Shown piece by piece: positions 55,268-64,000 of a stretch of 64,000 bases of DNA. The position numbers and the translations under genes were made by a program. The stretch is taken from assembly GCA_958510875.1 (NCBI GenBank), contig OY294068.1:199999997-200063996 (forward strand). Reading direction: 5' to 3'. Source of the stretch: Endomychus coccineus (taxonomy: Eukaryota; Arthropoda; Insecta; Coleoptera; Endomychidae). The notes beneath the pieces are model-generated. The model was not told where the DNA came from. It did no database searches and saw only the letters and a program-made list of their open reading frames with translations. Position 1 is the stretch's first letter; every line of letters begins with the position of its first letter.

Positions 55268-56884
55268 CGTGTGGCACTCGGGGACTGCCGCGGTGAAGCT
55301 ATTGCATAGCATTTTTTCTCAACTTATGCAATTATAATTATTTATTTATTTTTAATTTATGCAGTATTTTTTTTCTTTGATATCAATTCAAGTTTTTTCT
55401 TTGATATTAATTCAAGTTACACTTTTTGAGCGTGGTGACCGATAAGAAAACAAATTTTTTTCTTTTATTGAATAAATGAGAAGTTAATATCGTTTAAAAT
55501 ATTTTAATTATCTTACAATACATGTAGGTTATTCAGGAATTTGTTATCATTGAAACTATAGGTTTATGGTAACTGAAATAAGAGACATAAGTTTGAGACT
55601 TGATATCCTCTAAATATCTGGAAAATACCGCGTCAATGGTGGTCCCATATTTTGTTGGGATTCTTGTGGATCATTATTCATTTTCAAATTCAATTTTTCC
55701 GAAAGAAAAGTTGTCAACCGCTCTGATTTTTCATCAGCGAAGTTGATGTTGAAATCGCCAGCCAAGATAAGTGGAAATTTATTACCATTTGTACCAAGTA
55801 TTTTCGACCCTTCTTCAGTGTATTCCAGTAAAGTGCGATGAATAAAATGCTCTACCTCGTCCAATTTTGGATTCGGAGAAATGTAAATTGTTACCATGAC
55901 TATGTGTAGGCCATTTTTAAGTTTGCATAAGCACGCACAAATATCTCCAACAAATGAGCGCCTAACATTAACATCGCTAACGTGTGCAATATTTATTTCA
56001 ATATTCGGAGTCATAATATTAGTTACATTATTATTATTTTGGTAAATAGCTACCCCACCTTTTGGAACAGTATCTCGTTTGAATTGAACAATACAATTGA
56101 AATTAGGTATTGCAATCGGATTATCATGCGCCATGCAAGATTCGGTAAGAAGTAACACATTTGTTTGTCTCGTAACTGAATCTTGTAAATCGTATTTGTG
56201 ACTATTTAGACTTTGGCAATTGAAAGTCATTATTGAAATGCCATTTCTATTACTAAGGAAATCTAAGACACTTTGAGCTGTCGTCTGAACAGTATTTAAA
56301 GGCAGTCTTTTGAATTCTTGCAACAAAGATGCAGTCGATGCAGCTTGTCTTCGATTATTATAAAACTTGAATGTAGAATTATCGTTTTTTGTCGTGATAT
56401 ACAATTTTTCAATATTAGTCACCCGAGAGAGCGCAACATAAACGAGTTCCTGTTATTTTTCGTTACGGAATTACTTGATTCGGTCGCCGCGCTCAAAGCC
56501 CGCGATAAAAGCTATATGCAATATATGCAATAGCTTAATAGAAACAGGTACTCTCAGGTCTCTGCTACGCGCGTCTAACGTATGAAATGATTTCGTTCGT
56601 AGCTAATTACATAGGACGTCTGGAGTTCATGCAATTATGTTTTTAGATAATTCGAACCTTCTAATTTCGATAGGCCACGTGAAAATCCCGGAGTCTAAAG
56701 CGCAAGAGTGTTACAACATTCGTATAAAATAGCGAAATTTCTCACTTTTAGAAACTTCAAATTAATTAATTAATTTGACACATGTTAGGTGTTTAGGTCT
56801 TACATTATTTTTCGTTACGGAATTTCTTGATTCGGTCGCCGCGCTCAAAGCCCGCTATAAAAGCTATATGCAATAGCTTAAAAA
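55268..56884 (-). mobile_element. Helentron (RepHel-EN type), truncated, inserted in the array
   Basis: On the minus strand the 5' end (right) starts AAGCTATTGCATATAGC and the 3' side (left) has the inverted GCTATGCAATAGCTT followed by CACCGCGGCAGTCCCCGAGT and GCC (a short hairpin), then the A/T tract. This terminal layout and the helicase-endonuclease protein fit Helentrons. The interrupted array sequence AAAAAAATTGG is present uninterrupted at 57214-57223 in inverse orientation, so the insertion point lies in the A tract. A second copy of the 5' end lies inside at 56450-56532. Confidence 0.85.
55533..56452 (-). pseudogene. Helentron helicase C-terminus fused to AP endonuclease
   Basis: It starts QELVYVALSRVTNIEKLYIT: YVALSRV is motif VI of PIF1-type helicases, here the end of the Helitron helicase. 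After a linker comes an apurinic-like endonuclease: ISIMTFNCQSLNSHKYDLQD, VLLLTESCM (catalytic E), KGGVAIYQNN, LILAGDFNINF (D and N) and SYHKPIVS (H). A one-base shift near 55640 (after QQNMG) separates TTIDAVFSRYLEDIKSQTYV from the upstream frame. The Rep nuclease and most of the helicase are missing. Non-autonomous remnant. Confidence 0.85.
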
Positions 56885-57802
56885 TTGGCGATTTAGGAGA
56901 ATAGGGAGTAGAACTACAGAAGATTCAGACAGGTGGCTTCACGAAAAACTACAGGTGATATTGGAGACTTAGGGGGAAATGAGAACACATTAACCAAATG
57001 CAGGTGTATAAAGTTAACTTTATATATATTGGAGACTTAGGGGGAAATGAGAACACATTAACCAAATGCAGGTGTATAAAGTTAACTTTATATATACCTG
57101 CATTTGGTTAATGTGTTCTCATTTCCCCCTAAGTCTCCAATATCACCTGTAGTTTTTATTGAAGCCACCTGTCTGAATCTTCTGTAGTTCTACTCCCTAT
57201 TCTCCTAAATTGCCAATTTTTTTCTCACAGTTACTTGTATTTAGGTAATTCTTCCTTATATCAATTTATGTAGTCTCCAATATCACTTGTATTTTTCGTA
57301 AATCTAGCCTGTTCCTACTAGATTCTTCGGTATTTCTATCTTTTAATCTCCCACAACACCTATATTTTCATAAAGTCAACTACATTTACCTGTATTTGGC
57401 TACTTTTTAGTATTATCTCCTAGTCTCCGATATCATCTGTATTTTTTTTTAAAGCCATCGGTCTCTACTTCAATCTTCTGTAGTTTCACTTTCCATTCTC
57501 CTAAATTGCCTGTTTATTTCATTTAGTCTCCAATATCTTTTGTATACAAATGATATTGGAGACTAGGAAGTGGAAATAAGAAAGAATTCGCTCAATACAA
57601 GTAACTTTATGGAATAAACAGGCTATTTGGGAGAATGAAAAGTGAAACTACAGAAGATGCAAGAAGATACCGATACCTTTACGAAAAAATGCAGGTGATA
57701 TCGCAGACTCTAGGTGATAATACAAAAAATTAGCCAAATGCGGGTAAACGTACTTAGTTGACTCTATGAATATATAGGTGTTGCGGGACATTAGAAAATA
57801 GA
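56880..57802. repeat. Right part of the array: palindrome with inverted segment
   Basis: Forward repeats (56881-57090, including a 64-bp tandem duplication at 56965-57090) meet an inverted block (about 57092-57543) at TTAACTTTATATATACCTGC. The inverted block ends in another palindrome, TTTTGTATACAAA (57537-57549), after which forward repeats resume to about 57802. The inverted block is the mirror of 54960-55267 plus 56885-57030. Confidence 0.88.
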
Positions 57803-57809
57803 AAGCATC

Positions 57810-58860
57810 GAGAGATGAATGCTTTCTTCTGAAAGTGACACCACAAGATGCCCCACTATCAGCACAAGCCTAATTTTTAGTCCGGTTCTGCCCGAAAAAG
57901 TGGTAAATTTGGTGCCTTGTATCGTCAGAGGCATAATTAGGGTTTTATTGCAGTCAAAAGGTTAATGGTATAAAATGAATAATACTGTACGAAGTTACTT
58001 GGTGAACACTAGATTGACAAAGACGTAGATCATCACGACCCGCCGGAGCGGATCTCAAGGATCGTGGCTCATAAACATAACAGCCACTATACAGATTGTC
58101 ACATTTATTAGTATCATGAATCTGTAACATGGGATAATAAGTTAAACCAATGGTATAATTAGATTAGTGGTGTGTCGTGGCGAGAGGGCCACTGCGGTCA
58201 GACAATGCGGGTAACGCGAAGGAGATTGGCAGATAGATGAGTAGACAGATAGGGTCAGTAATGTACCGAGACTCGTTCACGGAACCCATTCTGATTAGCC
58301 ATTAGCGAAAACTGCAGAATTACATTAGCATAGCTTTGGTGCTATAGAGCTCTCTGCGACTACCACCTTACCAATCTGACGCGTTTCCTTTTTCCTTCCT
58401 CTTTGTTAGCGTCACGCCAAGCCTGCCAGATTATTCTAGTCAGTTTAGCACTTTAATAAGTGTCTGCGCGCACTGTATCCTACGAATTATACCATTTAAT
58501 TAAATTAAATTCATTAGACTCCGTTACAAATCTCTTGTTCGCTATACATTTGAATAATTGAACGGAAACGAAACTGGTTTTCTCGTTTTATTTTCCAGTT
58601 GGGACGAGGAGATTTGTTCGTAACGTATTTGAAATGGAGGTATCTACGGTCAGCGATTCTTGAACAATGTTAATTTTCGATTCTTAATGCCTACATTAGG
58701 CAGATGGTATGGCTCTGGTGATGCGGGATCCGTTCAATTTTGTTGCTTTCCTTCCTTTCCGAAGTCAATTGACGCAGCGGACAATTTACGATAATTTATT
58801 TCAAACTAGGAATAAGTTAGTTGTGTTTTGTCTGATTTGCAGAAAGGAATCCATCATCAG
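57810..58860. other. Stretch without recognised genes
   Basis: TTTTTAGTCCGGTTCTGCCC (57870) is shared, inverted, with about 45140. Otherwise nothing was seen. Confidence 0.45.
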
Positions 58861-58869
58861 TCAATTGTA

Positions 58870-59280
58870 ATTGCTATAGCCTTATTCACTAAAAATACAC
58901 TTAACGTACAGAGGACCTTTCAGCTACCAAGTAACCATCATCAGAGTAAAGTAAATTATAAATCAAAATGTCCTGTTTAAATACTAGTTGGGGATAATAA
59001 TGTGAACAGTGGGTTACCCTCAGCTGGAGATACATCGGAATTTAATAAATTGCCTTTTCGTTTATACATTTTCTTCCCTTCGAAAGAAAGGGAAAAAAAA
59101 ACTAACGCTGATTTTTCACCATTATTTTTCTTTATATGGGTAAAATGCTCTTTATACCGAGTTAGCATGTTCCTTTTAGTTTCACACACATAGTATTTTG
59201 AACACGACTCCCAATCGATTTCGTAAATCCCAGATTTGTTTTGAAACTTTATCAAAGGTGTTGCCTAAATTGTTTTTTGG
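58870..59280 (-). pseudogene. PLE family B: GIY-YIG fragment and 3' end
   Basis: The minus frame (59255-58977) reads KFQNKSGIYEIDWESCSKYY, VCETKRNMLTRYKEHFTHIK: a GIY-YIG start with SGIY...YYVGET, where G is changed to C. The conserved C of the knuckle (IDCESC) is W. The 3' region with the family B hammerhead-like block follows at 58946-58913 and the end runs to about 58880. RT is absent. Confidence 0.75.
58913..58946 (-). ncRNA. Hammerhead-like motif of PLE family B
   Basis: Minus strand: CTCTGATGATGGTTACTTGG, TAGCTGAAAGGTCC. Boxes CTGATGA and GAAA are separated by a TTAC/GTAG-type stem. It is placed at the 3' end of a GIY-YIG coding PLE piece, like the family A and C motifs. Confidence 0.4.
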
Positions 59281-59878
59281 CTTGTTCTTAACATCTATAT
59301 TGTTTGGAAATTTAGAAAACAAATTATAGAATGTATTAATTAGTTGAAGATGATAAGTGAAATGTTTGAATTTTATTGAAGTATTTGGTTAGTTAGTTGG
59401 GTTCCAATTTCCTTTTTTGTTTAGAAATTAAATTATTCTATTATTCTATTTGAGCAAAGAAAACTCTTGCTAAAAACTAGGAACAAAATAATGATGGAAA
59501 CAAAATTAGGGTAGGAATTTCATAGGAATCGGATTTGTTAACAAACCTGCTACGAATGCTATGGATATTTTTGAATTACGCATTCTATTTCGATAACGAA
59601 CAATAATATACTACTGTGTAGAAACTAATTTCAGCTGCGAATGTATTGATTAGAGCGATGTGTAATTGAGAGATAATACGGATAAGAGGCATTATTCATA
59701 TTAAAATAACAGCACGATTATTCCATATTGAAATAATAGGCACATGATAAGATATATATTCATAACAATAGAGAAAACTCATCCACGATATTTTCAAATT
59801 TAAATTTAAAACAAACTACCGAAATATTTCTGCAATACCCTTGGTCCACAGTCTTCCTTAATATCTTAATATAATATA

Positions 59879-60265
59879 CATGGTGATTTATGTGTTCGTT
59901 GAAAGGTTATGATTTTCCGCGTCAAATTGAGATCTGAAAATTCAACCATCTCAAAAAGAAACAAGCTCAAATTATTTAAGATTATGCTGGACTTCCGGTT
60001 TTACCGGAAGTGACAACTAACTTTCTTAAGATAATGCTATAATTTTGATTTTTCATTAGTTGCAATTGAATTAAACTGTTTCTGAGCAACTTCACTTCCG
60101 ACACTTCAATTTATTCATTTTTCAAATCTCAATATTACCTCTTCAGAATCGAAAGTGAAGACCCTAAGCTTAGTTTTAATCTATAAACGGTCAACCAGTT
60201 ATTCCCAGAAAGTTCAAAATTCAGTGACATTTTTGGCCAGTTTAAAAGTTTCACATATAACCTTG
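59879..60265. mobile_element. TA-flanked MITE, 387 bp
   Basis: Left CATGGTGATTTATGTG and right (reverse complement) CAAGGTTATATGTG form short imperfect TIRs, with TA next to both. It holds an internal hairpin ACTTCCGGTTTTACCGGAAG at 59991-60011. Non-coding; the TA target suggests mobilisation by a Tc1/mariner enzyme. Confidence 0.55.
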
Positions 60266-60269
60266 TATA

Positions 60270-61680
60270 TTTCGCTCGTATGTATCGCATAAAAGTCTTA
60301 GGTAATATTAATTTGTTGTAATCATTATTAGTTATGGGAAAATCAACAGGTAATATTTTATGTAGAGTTATAGTGCATATTTCCTGTTTTTTATTATTAT
60401 ATTATGTTAACGTTCGAGCATGCTACTAGGAAGTGTCAGAAATGCAGTTGTGAATAGTAATAAGCAAATTATTAATTAAAGACTAGAACAAACAGTGTTT
60501 TTGTTTTTTCCATCAACGTTATTAAGGAGTAACGATTATTTGTTATTATCCTTTCATGTCTAATTAACAAATCTGCTCATTATATTGAGGTAGTACAAAA
60601 AGGCCTATTCTTTAAAAGCAATCCCTCAAAATCTAGAAACAAAAATGAAGCAAAATAATTATAACATTCTCTGAGTGTATTATCTAGTTGAAAAGCAGCA
60701 TTTTATTTATCAATGACCATCAGATGAAGCACCCAAATACTGAAACTTTTGGTCCACAGATGAACCACAACATTCGGCAATCCAGTTTGTTCAAAACTTC
60801 AAAAACTATCGATGGATAATAGCCTGCGCCACATTTGCGGTTCTTGTGCTAGATCGCATTTTGCAAATACGTCATTTCGGATTTGAATTTTGCTTTTTGG
60901 TTATTATTTCAATTTGTATGGGGTCGATTTTTAATAATTTCAAAAATATTACCTTTACAGTCAAGCTATGTCGGTTTCGTTCATATCTCCCTCAGGTATA
61001 TCGCGATAATCGACATTGGCAGAATGCATTCAGTATTTCATTGTGTAAACCTATGAATGAGTTATAATTTTACGTATTTATCAACGATTTGATCTAAATT
61101 TATAATTATTTTTAGAAGATGTTTTCCCCATTGACAATAACTTGCACGGCATTGGTAAATCCTAGCTTGTACCATACGTTTATTTTATTTTTGCACTAAA
61201 TCCTACACTAAAAGCGGACATTATTCAACAGTAATACTAGAGAACGCTCAAGTTTCATTGTCACAAACTCCCCTACATACATTCATGGATATAACAACAC
61301 AGTACTGGATTTATATCGCGCTCCAACCAATGCGTACATTCACGCGTGCAAAAAAAATGTTTAATTAGAGAGGATATTGCTTCTGGTGGTTTTCAAACAA
61401 ATTATGTTTTCGGTCTGTTAGGCTTCACATAGTCAGTGAAATAGTTGAAATTCAGTTGTACACAATTGTAGTTTATACTAATTACGAAAGTTAATTATTA
61501 TGTTGCGTTTCGAACAACGTTGCACGCTCATTTAAAGCGTATGAATATCGAATGATATCAATATAAAATAACATAAAGTCTACTATTCTAAATAATCAAT
61601 ATGTTCGAAATAATACGATTTATTTTCAATATTTCAATACGTTTCGGCAATCCTTCAAATTAGGGGTTTGTTTCAGTGAT
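60270..61680. other. Stretch without recognised genes
   Basis: No supported coding or repeat signal; AT-rich. Confidence 0.45.
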
Positions 61681-61689
61681 GACCTCATC

Positions 61690-62125
61690 GTTGGAGCTAA
61701 ATCTCTCTACTGAGCCATTTCTTCAAGTATGGTGGCTGAAAAACCAATTCGTAGGGCAATTCATACAGTTTTACCATTGCGACTGCAGACCTGTGCTCCG
61801 GTGTGATGTCCTGGTGGAAGAGTACTTTTTTCTTTGCCAAATGCGGCCGCTTTCGCTTCAAATCGGCGTCGAATCGATCCAACAGCTCTGCATAATATAC
61901 GCCCTTTTCAAGGTAATCTATATGGACGATACCGTGTGCATCCGAAAAAACTGTCGCCATGACTTTGTTGGCCGATAAACCTACTTTGGCATTTTTTAAA
62001 TGGATTAATGATAACGGTATGGTAACATCATGGTGGAATTTGTTATTCTTCCGGTCAGTTGGAAGTGATAATACACGCCAAGACTTCATAAGTACGAAAA
62101 TCAAGAAGGGTTGGATGAACAAGCG
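61690..62125 (-). pseudogene. mariner transposase fragment lacking the third catalytic D
   Basis: The minus frame has GLSANKVMATVFSDAHGIVH, IDYLEKGVYYAELLDRFDAD, KKKVLFHQDITPEHRSAVAM and ends KKWLSREI. A small gap after YLEKG and a larger one that removes the YSPDLAPSDxF segment (QPPY joins LKKWL) leave no third catalytic residue. A different mariner from 6198-7453. TIRs not found. Confidence 0.8.
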
Positions 62126-62149
62126 ATAAAATCATCAACAGATTTCGTT

Positions 62150-62980
62150 TCAATAGAACATCCAGTCTTCACGTCAACCCTAGGAAAAATGTGCTACGTC
62201 TTAAAAGGAGGCGAGGTTGGAGGTGGGGCGGCGAGCAACCGACAAACGAGCCTACCGGGATTTTCCTTTTGACTGTTTTAATTCACTTCGATAAACAAAT
62301 ACAGTAAAGGAAAGCGAACTCCTGCGAAGCATATTACTGTAATGTACGTGTGGCTGTGTGGTCGTAGCGACTTTTACAAGAAACCGTCTACAATCTACAT
62401 TATGCAGCGCGCCAGCGAGCTTTCGCGTGTCGCTCCGCACACTTATATATAAGAGGGCGGTAAATTTAATTGGATTGCGTAGGATTTGCAGTTGAAGCGA
62501 AGTTCCTTTGGTCGACGTCGAGATAGATTTTGAGCACAAAAGTACACACGTGGCGTTAACGTTGCTTTGTCGAAAATATTTACTTTGTACGGGGGCATAA
62601 TTAATTTCGCAGAAATGCTCACGCGGTTTTCCACATTACGAGAAATAATTGTAAAGAGTGGTTTGATTTGCGAGAGACATTTCGAGTTTTCATCGTAATG
62701 TAACAGAAAGATTCCAGGGATGCCCCAAATAAAGGAAACAAAACCCGAGCTTAAACGCATTTTGGTGTTTGAGGCTTGGAAAATTCCATATTAAAATTGT
62801 ATTGTTATGTTTATTTGTCTGTTACTTTGTGACTGAGCGAATGAAAATACAATTATTTTGTTAAATATCAATTTGCAACGCTATAATAACCGAAATGACA
62901 TTCAACGAAGTTTATCAAAATGTTATGTAGAACAAGAAAACTTTCCGAAAACGGCAATCATCAAAGTTGAGGATTATGAT
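62150..62980. other. Stretch without recognised genes; possible TATA box
   Basis: GC-rich around 62160-62430, then CACTTATATATAAGAGGG at 62440, which resembles a TATA box followed by open frames on both strands. No gene is recognised downstream. Very tentative promoter. Confidence 0.25.
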
Positions 62981-62989
62981 GGATGATTT

Positions 62990-63762
62990 GTGTATCAAAT
63001 GTCTGTCGGAATGCATCAAACTATATATAACTGGTCGATAGACAGAAGTAAGAATAACATCTTTGTTACGTATCATATTGGTGATTCGAATTTGAAGAGA
63101 GTTACATCAATGAAGGATCTAGGTGTGGTTTTTGACACACAGTTGAGATTTGGTGAACACATTCCGCACATTACATCGAAAGCTTATAGATCACTTGGTT
63201 TTATTAAGCGTGTAGGGAGGGAGTTTAGGACATATGTGACTTTCAGGCATCTCTATTTTTCGTTGGTGCGACCCATTCTGGAGTATGCCTCTAATGTTTG
63301 GAATCCTTCCATATTCATTGCTTCACAGGCGATTGAGACAATTCAGAATTTGGTTATTAAATATATGTACTTCAAAAAGTATCGAAGATATACCCTCCAT
63401 TTGGTTCCTATTCAGCAATTCGTCAAGAGTTCCACCTTATCAAGCTATGCTATACGAAATTGCTATTACATATTTTCTGTACAAGCTGATGTGTGGTTTC
63501 TTTATAGATTCTCCGCAGATACTTTCAGCGCTGAAATTTTATACTTTGAAAAGCAGAATACGTCACAGACAGTTACTTTTCTTGACTCCTACGCGTAGCG
63601 ATTCACCTATCACTAAAATGTGTAAGATTTATAATAAGCACTGCACATATCTGGAGTGTGAATTGTTCAATGTGAGCGTGCGACAGTTTCGACAAGGTTT
63701 GTTTGAGTTGGGTAATGCAGTTCAACGGGAGGCGATTCGGGTTGGTAGGAGTGATTTCTGAT
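62990..63762 (+). pseudogene. Non-LTR RT C-terminal part
   Basis: Frame 1 (62990-63310): SKNNIFVTYHIGDSNLKRVT, SMKDLGVVFDTQLRFGEHI, HITSKAYRSLGFIKRVGREF, LYFSLVRPILEYASNVWNPS, the RT thumb and C-terminus of a jockey/I-like element. A one-base shift near 63310 moves the reading to frame 2, which runs to a stop at 63759-63761 (QLLFLTPTRSDSPITKMCKI, RQFRQGLFELGNAVQREAIR). The region upstream of about 62985 is unrelated, so it is 5'-truncated; the tail would lie near or past the right edge. Confidence 0.8.
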
Positions 63763-64000
63763 GGATGTGGTGTATGTGTTGGCGAGTGCTCTAGATAGTG
63801 ACAGACAGATCTGGGTGGACTCGTGGGTATCGATGGCCGAGGAAGTGGTGGGGTAGCTGTAGGCCAGCAGTAGAGTTGTAAATTAGTTAGCTCTGAGTTA
63901 TGAGGACGTCTAGTGTTTGGAACCTGAAAGCAGGTGCTATGGCATCCTGCTTCATTCGAAGGATGGGCAGTTTCCAGCAGCCCAATCTCCAATTTTGCCA

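Noticed and set aside
53160..57802. CRISPR-like array
   Set aside because: The repeats are long, contiguous and diverged in a higher-order pattern with no unique spacers, and the DNA is eukaryotic; it is satellite-like.
62430..62460. Promoter with TATA box
   Set aside because: TATATATAAG is there, but AT-rich genomes give such strings often and no gene is recognised downstream; mentioned only in a gap entry.

Overview
The window looks like AT-rich, intron-bearing nuclear DNA from an insect or other arthropod. Two host genes are recognisable. Three minus-strand exons of a TRIM9-type E3 ubiquitin ligase lie at 20.8, 9.2 and 5.7 kb, all joining in phase 0. A single exon of trehalose-6-phosphate synthase lies at 47.9 kb. 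Trehalose synthase, Penelope-like elements (PLEs), a Helentron and many non-LTR and mariner families together fit an insect. There is no operon, CRISPR array, rRNA gene or clear tRNA gene. No viral gene was recognised.

Layout. 0-5.3 kb: a plus-strand candidate gene of unknown identity (exons near 0.7, 1.0 and 4.8 kb, perhaps 5.0 kb), with two non-LTR reverse transcriptase (RT) relics and a 2.24-kb hAT element in its introns. 5.6-20.9 kb: the TRIM9 exons, whose introns hold a mariner, PLE pieces, a second hAT relic, a PLE with its target-site duplication, a 104-bp foldback, a DD41D Tc1/mariner element with 0.47-kb terminal inverted repeats (TIRs), and an RT relic. 21-30 kb: an RNase H scrap, a 633-bp hAT deletion derivative, PLE pieces, a second DD41D transposase split by a non-LTR insertion, and a mariner-like element with TIRs. 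30.1-34.2 kb: four tandem 1019-bp copies of a chimeric PLE segment. 35-46 kb: RT and transposase relics and a second PLE with its duplication at 39.4-40.9 kb. 46.7-48.6 kb: a third copy of that PLE family carrying the trehalose synthase exon. 53.2-57.8 kb: a satellite-like array with a 546-bp higher-order repeat, containing a palindrome whose left arm is interrupted by a Helentron (helicase plus AP endonuclease). 58-64 kb: another PLE family, a TA-flanked MITE, a mariner relic and the C-terminal part of a non-LTR RT.

Most of the coding potential is therefore mobile and broken. The best targets for a second look are the host exon inside a PLE, the palindrome that keeps an empty Helentron site in its other arm, the DD41D element whose ends are complete 341-bp MITE-like modules, and the hammerhead-ribozyme-like motifs near the ends of three PLE families. 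All calls come from reading translated motifs, terminal repeats and duplications by eye. No database search was possible.
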